A DNA stretch of 64,000 nt, taken from NCBI GenBank assembly GCA_958295465.1, contig OY282353.1:4331001-4395000 (forward strand), read 5' to 3'. Each line of letters starts with the position of its first letter. The first letter of the stretch is position 1. Both the position numbers and the translations under genes were made by a program. Below are positions 16,882-25,875 of this stretch, one piece after another. The notes under the pieces are model-generated. The model was given only the letters and a program-made list of their open reading frames with translations, ran no database searches and was not told the origin of the DNA. Origin of the DNA: an uncultured Gammaproteobacteria bacterium. Lineage in GTDB: Bacteria > Pseudomonadota > Gammaproteobacteria > HK1.

Positions 16882-19221
16882 GAGCAGAGGGGGCAGAAGG
16901 AAGAAATCGGCGATGAGCGCCAGGGCGATGACCAGCGCGGTGAGCTGGCCCATGCCGGAGTTGAGCTCGAAGCTCGACAGGCTCAGCACCAGACAGCCCG
17001 CCACGAGCACCACCGAGGTCGTGAGCAGGGCGCGGCCGACGGTCACGAACGCATAGCGCACCGCATCGGGCGGCGCGCAGCCGAGCTCGCTCCGGGCGCG
17101 GCGGTACTTGCTGAGGAAGTGCACCGTGTCGTCGACCACGATGCCCAGCGTCATGGTGGTCACCACCGACAGGGAGAGCCCGACCTCTCCCACCGCCAAT
17201 CCCCAGATACCGAAGCCCATCGCACCGGGCACGAGATTCGGGACGAGGCTCGTGAGCCCGAGCCGCAGCGACCGCAGCGCGGCGATGAGGACGATGGAGA
17301 TCCCGATGAGCGCAAACGTGGCCCCGATGAGCATGGAGCGGATGTTGCGCCGGCCCAGGTACGCGAACATCAGGCTGGTGCCGGAACCCTCGGCGCGGGC
17401 GATGTTCGGCGCATGAGCGGCCAGCCATTGCTGCGCGCGCCGATCGAGATCGAGCACCTCGTTCGACGAGAGCGTCTGCGTCGCAACCGACATCCGGGTC
17501 GCCGACTTGTCCACGTCGAGCTGATTGTTGAGATCGAGGCCGTAGGGAAGCGACATCTCGTAGAGGAGCAGATACTGCGCGGCGAGGTCGCGGCTCTCGG
17601 GAAGCCGGTACTCGGACGGGTCGTCGCCGTGCATGCTCATGTTGAGCCGCCGGAAGGTGTCGGTGATGACGTTGACGTGGATCGTCTCGGGTTGCTGCTC
17701 GTACCACTCGGCGAACGCCGCCACGTCGGCGAGGAAGGCGGGCTCGCTGACCGCGCCCGGTTCACCGGATGCGATCGAGTACTCCATCGTGTACAGGCCG
17801 GTGAGGTTCTCGACCGTGAAATCCGCGTCGCGCCGAAACTCGATGCTGTCGTCGAAGTAGTGAAGGAAGACGTCGTTCAGCTCGTTACGCGATATCGACA
17901 CGACGAGCACCACCACCACCGCGACGGACCCCCACAGCAGTCCCCTGCGCCAGCGCACGACGAACTCCGCGAGCTTCACCATCGCCGCATCGTGGCGGTG
18001 TCCGGTGGCGCGCGCCCGCACCGGCAGGAGCGAGAGCAAGGCCGGCAGAAAGGTGACCGAAAGCACGAACCCCGCGCCGACCCCGAACGCGGCGAACGTC
18101 CCGAGATGGCGGAAGGGCGGCACGTCGGAGAAGTTCATGCTCAGAAGGCCGAGCGCAGTGGTCAGGCTCGCCAGGAAGACCGGCTGGAGATTGATCCGCA
18201 GCGACTCGACGATCGCGGCCCGCTTCAGGTCCCCGGTCCGCGTGCGCCGGAGCAGGGCGCCGGCGCCCCGCTCCGCGAGGGTACGGGACGCGTCGGCCTG
18301 CATGCAGTGGAGCAGGGTCACGAGGACGTGAACGCAGTTGGCGATCGCCACCGTCAGCACGATGACCGGCGCGGCGGCCGAGGGCGGGGTGAGCGGGAAA
18401 CCGGCCCAGCCGCCGAGACCCATCGCGGTCATGATCGACAGTGCGACGACGAGCAGCGTCGCGAACGTTCCGCCGAACCCTCGGGTCAGCAGCGCGAGCA
18501 TCACCGCCATGACCGCGAAGCTTGCCGGTACGAGGGTCTTCAGGTCGAGCTGGGTTGCTTCCACGAAGGCGTTGTTCATCATCACCAGCCCCGTGATCCG
18601 GACGCCGACGCCCGGGAAGCGCTCCCGGACCTCGTCCGCGAGACCGCGTGCGAATGCGACGACCATGGGGCCTTCCCGCGTCTCGTCCTCGCCCGGCAGC
18701 CGCACCACCACGTTGACACCGCTGACCCCGCCGTCGCGGGCGATGAGGCGTGCTGCAAGCCGGGGCTCGGCGAGGGCGACGGCGCGGATCCGGGACCGCT
18801 CGGCGGCATCCGCGCGGACCGCCTCGTCCACGAGATCGCGCACCACGAGATCGTCGCCGTCGGCGGTGGTGTGCTGGAAGTTGGTGAGGGAATCGACACG
18901 GGTCGAGTACGGGATCTGCCAGGCCCGCTCGGTGAGCCAGGCAGCCGCGTCGAGGGCCAGGGCCGACGTGGCGTCCCGGTCACCGGGGACGATGGCGAAG
19001 AAGACGTTGCCGGCCTCGGTGTACGTGTTCTCCAGTGCTTCGAAGGCGAGGAGCTGCGGGTTGTCCTCGTTGAAATAGACGCGATAGTCCGACGAGAATT
19101 CGAGGAACCGCGCACCGCTCGCCGCGGCCGCGACCAGGATCAGGGTGACCGCGATGATCGGCCATCGCGCGGCGATGACCCACCCTCCGAGCCGTGCTTC
19201 GATCTCGCGCACCGTCTCCAT
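16783..19221 (-). CDS. RND/MMPL family transporter
   Basis: An 812-residue inner-membrane exporter with two repeated halves. Each half has one transmembrane helix, a large periplasmic loop, and a block of about five helices. The first block includes LVPASFAVMAVMLALLTRGF and LTVAIANCVHVLVTLLH; the second includes TTMTLGIVVDDTVHFLSKYR, the classic MMPL/SSD Asp-containing helix, and LLTTSVVLVAGCLVLSLSSF. The loops carry SSDYRVYFNEDNPQLLAFEAL. Family members move lipids such as hopanoids or export hydrophobic compounds; the substrate here is unknown. It heads a minus-strand set with the LolA-like and barrel genes. Its C-terminus overlaps the duplicated start region, so the last roughly 20 residues are probably not ancestral. 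Confidence 0.92.
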   Translation of the reverse strand: METVREIEARLGGWVIAARWPIIAVTLILVAAAASGARFLEFSSDYRVYFNEDNPQLLAFEALENTYTEAGNVFFAIVPGDRDATSALALDAAAWLTERAWQIPYSTRVDSLTNFQHTTADGDDLVVRDLVDEAVRADAAERSRIRAVALAEPRLAARLIARDGGVSGVNVVVRLPGEDETREGPMVVAFARGLADEVRERFPGVGVRITGLVMMNNAFVEATQLDLKTLVPASFAVMAVMLALLTRGFGGTFATLLVVALSIMTAMGLGGWAGFPLTPPSAAAPVIVLTVAIANCVHVLVTLLHCMQADASRTLAERGAGALLRRTRTGDLKRAAIVESLRINLQPVFLASLTTALGLLSMNFSDVPPFRHLGTFAAFGVGAGFVLSVTFLPALLSLLPVRARATGHRHDAAMVKLAEFVVRWRRGLLWGSVAVVVVLVVSISRNELNDVFLHYFDDSIEFRRDADFTVENLTGLYTMEYSIASGEPGAVSEPAFLADVAAFAEWYEQQPETIHVNVITDTFRRLNMSMHGDDPSEYRLPESRDLAAQYLLLYEMSLPYGLDLNNQLDVDKSATRMSVATQTLSSNEVLDLDRRAQQWLAAHAPNIARAEGSGTSLMFAYLGRRNIRSMLIGATFALIGISIVLIAALRSLRLGLTSLVPNLVPGAMGFGIWGLAVGEVGLSLSVVTTMTLGIVVDDTVHFLSKYRRARSELGCAPPDAVRYAFVTVGRALLTTSVVLVAGCLVLSLSSFELNSGMGQLTALVIALALIADFFLLPPLLMKVEGHVDEGDTGEGSEKRTAVDRAAGGRAPA

Positions 19222-19330
19222 CCCTCGCTCAGGCCTCGGATCGGCGTCCGCCCGGCGCCGCGGATCCGCGGAACGATTCTACGGAGGCGCGGGGACGTGG
19301 AATCGGCGGCGTCGCACCACCGACGCGCCC

Positions 19331-19582
19331 GCGATTCCGCGTAGCGGAATCGCCAAGCGACTGCGCCAGCGGTCGCCCCTCGCATGGAACCAAGCCGTTC
19401 CCCGCCCGTCCACGGCATTGGTGGAGGCACTCGCGATTCCGCGCAGCGGAATCGCCAAGCGACCGCGCCAGCGGTCGCCCCTCGCATGGAACCAAGCCGT
19501 TCCCCGCCCGTCCACGGCGTTGGTGGAGGCACTCGCGATTCCGCATAGCGGAATCGCCAAGCGACCGCGCCAGCGGTCGCCG
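19331..19582. repeat. 102-bp tandem repeat, 2.5 copies, each with two perfect hairpins
   Basis: Units begin at 19331, 19433 and 19535 (last one partial). Each opens with GCGATTCCGC-NNN-GCGGAATCGC, a 10-bp perfect inverted repeat whose three-base loop varies (GTA, GCA, ATA). Then comes GCGACCGC-GCCA-GCGGTCGC, an 8-bp inverted repeat; the first unit has one mismatch. The rest of each unit is nearly invariant. The array fills the gap between the gloB stop (19584) and the MMPL start (19221), both on the minus strand, so it could act as transcript-end or processing structures. Confidence 0.9.
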
Positions 19583-19583
19583 C

Positions 19584-20375
19584 TTACCAGCGGTTTCTCA
19601 GCTCGCGCAGCTTCAGGAAGACGGTCTTCGGATCGAGCGGTTCGGCAAGGTCGGGGAACGCTTCGCGCAGCTTCGCGATGACGCTCGGGCTCGTGAGGCG
19701 GAAGAACGTGTTGACTTCCTTTTCGAGCCCCAGTGTCGAGACGAAGGTATCGTCCGGACCGCACGCGCTCACGTCGCGCAGCAGCTCCGCCGCCTTCGCG
19801 TTGTCGGGTTCGCGGTCGAGGGTGAAGCCGAGGTTGTTCTCCCAGTAGTCGTGGCCGGGGTAGATCCGCGTCTCGTCGGGCAGCTTCGCGAGCTGCCGGA
19901 CGAACGTCCGGTAGAGCTCGTGGGGATGCCCGCCGTTGTGGCAGTTGCCGGCGCCGGCGTTGAACAGCGTGTCGCCGCAGAACAGCACCGGGGTCTCGGT
20001 ATGCGAGAGCAGGCAGATGTGGCTCATCGTATGGCCGGGGGTATCGAGCGCTTCGAGCTCGACGGTGCGGCCGACCTTGACGACGTCGCCGGCTTCCAGC
20101 CCCTCGTCCATGCCGGGGATGCGCGAGCGCGCGTTCGCGTGGGCGAGGATCTTCGCGCCCGTCGCCTCGACCATGGGACCGTTGCCGCCGATATGGTCCC
20201 CATGCTCGTGGGTGTTGAGGATGCGGGTGATCTCCAGCCCGCGCGCCTGCGCTGCCGTCAGGCACTTGCGGTGGTCGAGCGGATCGACGGCGAGCGCCTC
20301 GCCGGTCTCCGGGCAGGCGATCAGGTAATTGAAGTTGCGGTAGGCGTTGGCGGTCCAGATCTGCTCGACTATCAC
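19584..20375 (-). CDS. gloB: Hydroxyacylglutathione hydrolase (glyoxalase II)
   Basis: A 263-residue metallo-beta-lactamase-fold thiolesterase that hydrolyses S-D-lactoylglutathione to D-lactate and glutathione in methylglyoxal detoxification. The binuclear metal motif THEHGDHIGG (His56, His58, Asp60, His61) is intact. Further ligands lie in TPGHTMSHICLL and FCGDTLFNAGAGNCHNG, and the glyoxalase-specific YPGHDYWENNLGF is present. Length and C-terminal HAGH domain (FFRLTSPSVIAKLREAFPD) match the family. It starts 47 bp after the sulfatase stop and may share its transcript. The 102-bp repeats begin right after its stop. Confidence 0.94.
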   Translation of the reverse strand: MIVEQIWTANAYRNFNYLIACPETGEALAVDPLDHRKCLTAAQARGLEITRILNTHEHGDHIGGNGPMVEATGAKILAHANARSRIPGMDEGLEAGDVVKVGRTVELEALDTPGHTMSHICLLSHTETPVLFCGDTLFNAGAGNCHNGGHPHELYRTFVRQLAKLPDETRIYPGHDYWENNLGFTLDREPDNAKAAELLRDVSACGPDDTFVSTLGLEKEVNTFFRLTSPSVIAKLREAFPDLAEPLDPKTVFLKLRELRNRW

Positions 20376-20422
20376 GGCGCGGCTCCGGGGAGATTCGGGA
20401 GCGGCATGTTACCGCGGCGAGA

Positions 20423-21961
20423 TCATCGAACGAAGGGCGTGGGCTCCACGAACGGATAGCGTGCCCTGGCCTTGGTGCCGACGGCGCTGGCGTTGCGCAC
20501 GAAGCGCTCCCCGTCTCCCGAACGGTACTCGTAGGCGTAGCCGGGCTCGCCGCCGGTCGATTTGTGGATGAACAGACGTTCCTTCTGGCTCCGGAGGCAG
20601 GCGTCGTGAATCAGGCCGGGGTCCCAGTCGCGCAGGACTTCTTCGCGCAGCTCGCGTTCGACGGCGGCGTACCCGGCCCGACCGATCAGGTTGTCGAGCT
20701 CCAGCGGGTCTGCTTCCAGGTCGTACATGAGGTCCGGATGGCCGTGGGTGTAGATGAACTTCACGTGGCCGCGGCGCACCATGCGGCACGGTGCGCAAAC
20801 GCCCTCCCCGGTGTACTCGGACACCACCTGGTTGCGCCGGTCCGCCTCCCCGCGCATCAGCGGCACCAGGGAGTTGCCGTCCGCGGGGGTGACCAGCTCG
20901 GGAACGTCGCCGTCTTGCGTGGCCACATCCAGGAACGTCGGCAGCAGGTCGACCAGGGACACCAGCTCCGGGACACGCGGGACCGGTTGCAGGCCCGGGA
21001 TCCGCACGATCAGCGGCACCCGCACCGACCATTCGTGGAACGACTGCTTGAACCACTGGCCGCGCTCGCCCAGCATCTCGCCGTGGTCGGAGGTGAACAC
21101 CACGGCCGTGTCGTCTTCGATACCCAGGTCCTCGAGGGTGTCCAGCAGGTGCCCCAGCTTGTCGTCGATGTAGGAACACATGCCGTAATAGGCGTGCCGG
21201 GCGTTGCGGACGTGCTCATCGGTCACGTGATGCAGATCGCCGCCGTGGGCGTAGTACAGCCAGCGGCTCATGACGTCCATCTCTTCGACGTCGATAGGGG
21301 GAACCGCGGGCATGTCGACGGCGTCGTGGTCGTAGCGGTCCCAGTAGCGCCGCGTGGTGATGAACGGCGAATGGGGGTGGGTGAAGGAGACCCACAGCAG
21401 GAAGGGCTTGTCCTTGTTGAACCGGGCCAGGTCGTACAGCTTCTGTACGCCGGCGAACTCCACTTCCTCGTCGTAGTCGATCTGCAGGCCGCGCACGCAA
21501 AGCCCGGCATCCACCACCGCCCGCAGGTTGATGCCGGTCGGGCGATAGCGCTCGCCGGCGATCCAGTCCGGCGTCCATGCGAAGTTGGCGGGATAGATGT
21601 CGGTGGTGATGCGCTCGTTGAACCCGTGCACCTGGTCGGGACCGATGAAGTGCATCTTGCCGCAGAGCACGGTGTGGTAGTCCCGGTCCCGCAGATAGTG
21701 GGCGAGGGTGGGGACCGACGCGGGCATCTCGATGGCGTTGTCCCACATCGAGATGGCGTTGGCGTAGCGGCCCGCCAGCATCGACATGCGGGACGGCACG
21801 CACAGCGGGAAATTGCAGTACGCGTTCTCGAACACCGTCCCGTTCCCGGCCAGCCGTTCGAGATGCGGCGTCTTGACCTGCGTGTGGCCGTACAGGGACA
21901 GCGCCAGGGCGGTCATCTGATCCGCCTGGACGACGAGGATGTTCGGTGCTTTTCCGGTCAT
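20423..21961 (-). CDS. Sulfatase, choline-sulfatase (BetC)-like
   Basis: A 512-residue type I sulfatase. The formylglycine site is Cys54 in PLCVPSRMSMLAGR. The metal-binding start is NILVVQADQMT, and TSDHGEMLGERG is the second signature. GKMHFIGPDQVHGFNERITT followed by DIYPANFAWTPD, and a later DYDEEVEF, are the motifs I associate with choline-O-sulfatases. The length equals theirs. No signal peptide is seen, so it is cytoplasmic, implying uptake of the sulfate ester. It lies 61 bp downstream of tctC. The exact substrate is inferred; a related organosulfate is possible. Maturation needs a formylglycine-generating enzyme encoded elsewhere. Confidence 0.85.
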   Translation of the reverse strand: MTGKAPNILVVQADQMTALALSLYGHTQVKTPHLERLAGNGTVFENAYCNFPLCVPSRMSMLAGRYANAISMWDNAIEMPASVPTLAHYLRDRDYHTVLCGKMHFIGPDQVHGFNERITTDIYPANFAWTPDWIAGERYRPTGINLRAVVDAGLCVRGLQIDYDEEVEFAGVQKLYDLARFNKDKPFLLWVSFTHPHSPFITTRRYWDRYDHDAVDMPAVPPIDVEEMDVMSRWLYYAHGGDLHHVTDEHVRNARHAYYGMCSYIDDKLGHLLDTLEDLGIEDDTAVVFTSDHGEMLGERGQWFKQSFHEWSVRVPLIVRIPGLQPVPRVPELVSLVDLLPTFLDVATQDGDVPELVTPADGNSLVPLMRGEADRRNQVVSEYTGEGVCAPCRMVRRGHVKFIYTHGHPDLMYDLEADPLELDNLIGRAGYAAVERELREEVLRDWDPGLIHDACLRSQKERLFIHKSTGGEPGYAYEYRSGDGERFVRNASAVGTKARARYPFVEPTPFVR

Positions 21962-22022
21962 CTGGACGAATCCTCGCGAGGATTGAAGCCGGCGCCGGAA
22001 TTGCCGGCGCCGGCGAGGGAAG

Positions 22023-23003
22023 CTACTGGATGGTCATGCCCAGCTTCTCGGTCAGGGTCTTGAATGCGTTGTACTGCTTCTCGACGAAAGCTTTGGTGTC
22101 TTCCGGGCTCCGGACGTACGGAATGGACCCGAGGCCCTGGGTGAGCTTGATCCATGCCTTGTCTTCCTTCAACTTGCCAAGCACCTCGACCCACTTGTCC
22201 ACAGCTTCCTGGTTCATGCCGGGAGGACCCCATACACCGCTCCAGCCGACCACGGTTTCCAGCGCGGGATAACCCGCCTCCGCGACCGTGGGAACGTCGG
22301 AGAGGGACGCGACACGCTCCGGGGTGGAGACCGCGATCGCCCTGAGCTTGCCCGCCTGGATGTGGCTGATCACGCCGGAAAGGTTCTGGAACATCATGTC
22401 CACGTGTCCGCCCACGACCGCCGCCGCGGCCTTGCCGCCGCCCTTGTAAGGCACGTGCTTCATGGCGTCCGGCCCCATCCCGAACTGGTCCAGGACCATG
22501 TTCATGGCGACGTGCAGCAGCGTGCCCACGCCGGCCGAGGAATAGCTGAGCTTTTCGCCGCCTTCCAGCGCCGCCTTGAGGTCGTCCAGGGATTCGACGG
22601 AGGACTCGGCGTTGACCACCAGGACGAAGGGGTTCAGTTCGAGGAGCCCGAGAAAGGTGAACTCGTCCCATTTGTATGGAATCTTGCGGTTGATGGCCGG
22701 AACCGCCGCCTGTGATCCGACCCGCGCCAGGAGCACGGTGTAGCCGTCCTTCTTTCCCTTCGCCACGGAGGTGGAGCCGGTGACGCCGGCGGCGCCGGTG
22801 CGGTTGACCACCAGCACGGCATTGCCCATGTACGCGGGCACGGTGCCGGCGAGGGTGCGGGCGGCGAGATCGGCGGCGCCGCCGGGGCCGTACGGCGAGA
22901 CCATGGTGATCGGCTTGGTGGGATAGTCCGCCGATACCGAGGCGGCCATCGCAAGGCACGCCGCACCGGCCGCCATACGAGCCAGGTTGTTCATGGATTT
23001 CAT
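22023..23003 (-). CDS. tctC: Tripartite tricarboxylate transporter substrate-binding protein (TctC family)
   Basis: A 326-residue periplasmic solute receptor with a signal peptide (MNNLARMAAGAACLAMAASV, cleaved near SADYP). TctC hallmarks are YPTKPITMVSPYGPGGAADL, the mid-protein GGGKAAAAVVGGHVDM and the helical C-terminus. It captures a small, usually carboxylated, solute for the TctA/TctB membrane partners encoded divergently at 23115-25094. AGGAG lies 7 nt before ATG 23003. The sulfatase gene follows in the same direction, suggesting that the ligand may be the sulfatase's substrate or another part of the same diet. Confidence 0.93.
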   Translation of the reverse strand: MKSMNNLARMAAGAACLAMAASVSADYPTKPITMVSPYGPGGAADLAARTLAGTVPAYMGNAVLVVNRTGAAGVTGSTSVAKGKKDGYTVLLARVGSQAAVPAINRKIPYKWDEFTFLGLLELNPFVLVVNAESSVESLDDLKAALEGGEKLSYSSAGVGTLLHVAMNMVLDQFGMGPDAMKHVPYKGGGKAAAAVVGGHVDMMFQNLSGVISHIQAGKLRAIAVSTPERVASLSDVPTVAEAGYPALETVVGWSGVWGPPGMNQEAVDKWVEVLGKLKEDKAWIKLTQGLGSIPYVRSPEDTKAFVEKQYNAFKTLTEKLGMTIQ

Positions 23004-23050
23004 GGTCTTGCTCCTGATTTTCGAGGGTGAGGAATGCCGCGGGGTCATGC

Positions 23051-23079
23051 TTGACACGACGATCGCATCTAACCATGAT
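23051..23079 (+). promoter_or_regulatory. Candidate promoter of tctBA
   Basis: TTGACA at 23051-23056, a 17-bp spacer and CATGAT at 23074-23079 (four of six -10 matches). Transcription would begin near 23086, about 30 nt upstream of tctB (23115). The 111-bp gap to divergent tctC must also hold the promoter for tctC and the sulfatase, so shared control is likely; no operator was recognised. Confidence 0.45.
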
Positions 23080-23114
23080 CCGATCCTGCCACGCAACCGG
23101 AGAGGCAGTGCCTC

Positions 23115-23600
23115 ATGACCCGTGAGCGTTTGACCGGCGCCGGGGTATTGATACTCGGTCTCCTGATTTTTTTCCTGCTCATCCCCCGCGGCATCGATAA
23201 GCCGGGAAGCGTCGAGCACGCCGCCCTCGCGCCGGACTTCTGGCCGAAGATCATCGCCGCGATCATCATCCTGATGGGCCTGCTGCTGACCGTCAAACCG
23301 GCGGAGGAAGAAGACGAAGAAATCGAGGGAGGGGGGGATGCCGGTGGATGGCTGCAACGCCTGCCGGGGCTGGCCGTGGCCCTCGGCACCCTGTTCGCCT
23401 TCTATTTCCTGATCCCGCTCCTCGGCATGGTGGTGCCCGGCATGGTGATGGCGCTCGGCCTGATGGTCTATGCCGGCGAACGCCGCTGGCCGCGGGGAAT
23501 CGCCATCGCCGCCGGCGTGCCGATCCTGCTCTACTTCTTCTTCGTGTACGTGGCGAGCATACCGATACCGCTCGGCGTGTTCGAAATCCTGCGCGGATAG
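23115..23600 (+). CDS. tctB: Tripartite tricarboxylate transporter TctB family protein
   Basis: A 161-residue small membrane subunit with four predicted helices: GAGVLILGLLIFFLLIPRG, then IIAAIIILMGLLLTV, an acidic loop (PAEEEDEEIEGGG), then GLAVALGTLFAFYFLIPLLG and a last pair near IAIAAGVPILLYFFFVYVAS. TctB is the poorly conserved partner of TctA. It is separated from tctA by 9 bp and is clearly co-transcribed. The start ATG 23115 gives the expected family N-terminus. Confidence 0.88.
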   Translation: MTRERLTGAGVLILGLLIFFLLIPRGIDKPGSVEHAALAPDFWPKIIAAIIILMGLLLTVKPAEEEDEEIEGGGDAGGWLQRLPGLAVALGTLFAFYFLIPLLGMVVPGMVMALGLMVYAGERRWPRGIAIAAGVPILLYFFFVYVASIPIPLGVFEILRG

Positions 23601-23609
23601 GGAACCGGC

Positions 23610-25094
23610 ATGTACGAAAACCTCCTCGAAGCGATCTCGCTGTTCCTCACCTTCCAGAACGTCGCCATCCTGTTCGTCGGTGTGCTCGTAGGAGCGGTCA
23701 TCGGCGCGATTCCGGGCATGACCACGCCCATGGGCGTCGCCCTGGCGCTGCCCTTCACCTTCACCATGCAGCCGGTCACCGGCATCCTGCTCCTGCTCGG
23801 GATCTATAAAGGCGGCCTGTACGGCGGCTCCATCACCGCGATCCTGATCAAGGCGCCGGGCACCCCCGCGGCCTCGTGCACGGTGCTGGACGGCTACCCG
23901 ATGACCCGCAAGGGCGAGGCCCGCAAGGCCCTGGACATCGCGCTGTACGCCTCCTGCTTCGCGGATTTCATCTCCAACCTGTCGCTGATCCTGCTGGCCG
24001 GAGTGCTGGCCGGGTTCGCGCTCAAGTTCGGCCCGCCGGAATTCTTCACCCTGATCGTGTTCTCGCTCACCATCATCGCCGGGGTCTCCGGGGAGAACCT
24101 GGTCAAGGGGGTGGCGTCCGCAGCGCTCGGGCTCCTGTTCGCCACCATCGGCCTCGACATGGTGTACGGCACCAACCGGTTCATCTTCGACAACTGGAAC
24201 CTGATGGGCGGCCTGAGCTTCATCCCCGTCCTGATCGGGCTGTTCGCGCTGCCGGAGATCATCCACTACTTCACGCAGAGGCTGCGGGACTCCCACGAGG
24301 CCGCGAACATGGCCGGCATCGGCGCCGGCTTCGCGGACTTCAAGCGTTGTTTCAAATCGATATTCCGCGGCAGCGTGATCGGCGTGGCCCTGGGAGCGAT
24401 CCCCGGCATCGGCGGCGCCCCCGCAGCGTTCCTTTCCTACAGCGAAGCCAAGCGCACGTCACGGAACTCGGCGAACTTCGGCAAGGGCGAGATGGAGGGC
24501 GTCGCCGCGGCGGAGGCCGGCAACAACGGCGTCGCCGGCGCGACCATGATCCCGCTGCTGGCCCTCGGCGTGCCCGGCGACGTGATCACCGCGGTCATCC
24601 TCGGCGCGTTCATGATCCACGGCCTGCGGCCGGGGCCGGTGATGTTCGTGGACAACCTGCCGATGATCTATGCGCTGTTCATCGGCATCATGCTGAGCAG
24701 CGCCTACCTGTTCGTGATCGGCAAGTTCTCCATCAAGGCCATCAGCCGGATCTCGGAAGTCCCGAACCGCATCCTCTACCCGGTGGTGCTGGTGTTCTGC
24801 CTGTTCGGATCGTTCGCCATCAACAACAGCATGTTCGACGTGCTGGTGATGGTGCTGATGGGATGCGTCGGCTACCTGATGATGGTGCTCCGCTTCCCGG
24901 CGCCGCCGTTCCTGATCGCGTTCATCCTCGGACCGCTCCTGGAAGACAACTTCCGGCAATCCATGATCCTTTCGGAGGGCAGTCTGGGGATCCTGATGCG
25001 TAGCGGCATCTGCTGGTTCTTCTGGGCGTTGACGCTGCTGTCGGTGGTGTTCCTGGTCAAGAGCAGGAAGAAGAACATCCCGCTGAGCGGATAG
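23610..25094 (+). CDS. tctA: Tripartite tricarboxylate transporter permease TctA
   Basis: A 494-residue permease with about twelve membrane segments. Diagnostic stretches are VGAVIGAIPGMTTPMGVALA, YKGGLYGGSITAILIKAPGT, GAIPGIGGAPAAFLSYSEAK and PLLALGVPGDVITAVILGAF, the duplicated G-x-x-P-G motifs of the family. It uses the ion gradient to import the solute delivered by TctC. The gene is complete and matches the usual length of about 500. It converges with radC across only 22 bp; no hairpin terminator is obvious. Confidence 0.95.
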   Translation: MYENLLEAISLFLTFQNVAILFVGVLVGAVIGAIPGMTTPMGVALALPFTFTMQPVTGILLLLGIYKGGLYGGSITAILIKAPGTPAASCTVLDGYPMTRKGEARKALDIALYASCFADFISNLSLILLAGVLAGFALKFGPPEFFTLIVFSLTIIAGVSGENLVKGVASAALGLLFATIGLDMVYGTNRFIFDNWNLMGGLSFIPVLIGLFALPEIIHYFTQRLRDSHEAANMAGIGAGFADFKRCFKSIFRGSVIGVALGAIPGIGGAPAAFLSYSEAKRTSRNSANFGKGEMEGVAAAEAGNNGVAGATMIPLLALGVPGDVITAVILGAFMIHGLRPGPVMFVDNLPMIYALFIGIMLSSAYLFVIGKFSIKAISRISEVPNRILYPVVLVFCLFGSFAINNSMFDVLVMVLMGCVGYLMMVLRFPAPPFLIAFILGPLLEDNFRQSMILSEGSLGILMRSGICWFFWALTLLSVVFLVKSRKKNIPLSG

Positions 25095-25116
25095 CGAAGT
25101 CCGCCCGCCGGCATGA

Positions 25117-25791
25117 TCAGAGCCACCCGCGCTCGGCGAAGGAGACCACCTCCCCGTCCCCGATCACGAAATGGTCGAGGAGCCTCACGTCCACCAGCGC
25201 CAGCGCGTCACGCAGCTTGTCCGTGATCGCCCGGTCCGAGAGGCTCGGCTCGGCAACCCCGGAGGGATGGTTGTGCGCGGCGATCAGGGCCGCCGCGTTG
25301 AGCTCCAGCGCACGCTTCGCGACTTCGCGCGGATGCACGCTGGCGCCGTCGATGGTCCCCCGGAACATCTCCTCGAAACGGATGATCCGGTGCCGGTTGT
25401 CGAGAAACAGGCATGCGAAGATTTCGTGCGGCCGGGAACGCAACCGGGCGCACAGGAACCGGCTGGTGTGCGCAGGGCTGGTGAGGGCGTCGCTACGCCG
25501 CACCCGCTCTTCGAGGTAGCGGGCGGCGAGCTCCACCGCGGCCTTGAGCAGCGCCGATCGGGCGGGTCCGATACCGGGGAGGGTGGCGAGACGGCCGGGG
25601 TCGAGGTCCAGGAGTCCGCGCAACCCATGCTCCCGGTCGAGTGCCGAGCGCGCGACGTCGACGGCGGAGGAGCCGCGGGTGCCGGTCTGGATGAACAGCG
25701 CGAGCAGCTCCGCGTTGGACAGCGCGCCGGGACCGTGGGCGAGCAGCTTCTCGCGTGGGCGCTCCTCGCGCGGCCAGTCGGTGATGGGCAT
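25117..25791 (-). CDS. radC: RadC family protein (JAB/MPN domain)
   Basis: A 224-residue protein with the RadC layout: an N-terminal helix-hairpin-helix-like part ([38 protein letters not shown]) and a JAB/MPN metalloprotease-like domain with [10 protein letters not shown] and the metal motif [15 protein letters not shown]. Despite the name, a direct DNA-repair role is doubtful in the literature. It is divergent from coaBC, with 84 bp between, an arrangement very common in Gammaproteobacteria, and this supports the taxonomic reading of the window. Confidence 0.93.
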   Translation of the reverse strand: MPITDWPREERPREKLLAHGPGALSNAELLALFIQTGTRGSSAVDVARSALDREHGLRGLLDLDPGRLATLPGIGPARSALLKAAVELAARYLEERVRRSDALTSPAHTSRFLCARLRSRPHEIFACLFLDNRHRIIRFEEMFRGTIDGASVHPREVAKRALELNAAALIAAHNHPSGVAEPSLSDRAITDKLRDALALVDVRLLDHFVIGDGEVVSFAERGWL

Positions 25792-25875
25792 ACCCGCCTC
25801 CGTGCCTGTCGGATCTCCAGCCGGTCCGCCCCCGGTGGTGAGCCGGCAGGACTCCCGGGTTAAACTCTAGCCGTC

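Noticed and set aside
16411..19344. Very long open frame (977 codons) on the plus strand, antisense to the MMPL gene
   Set aside because: Composition is His/Arg/Glu-rich without motifs; it mirrors a well-supported transporter gene and is a by-product of high GC at third positions.
19331..19582. 102-bp repeats as a CRISPR array
   Set aside because: The whole unit is repeated with no unique spacers and there are no adjacent cas genes.
23004..24296. Extension of the tctC frame to 24296
   Set aside because: It is antisense to tctB/tctA and rich in His/Gln/Glu; ribosome site and signal peptide fix the start at 23003.
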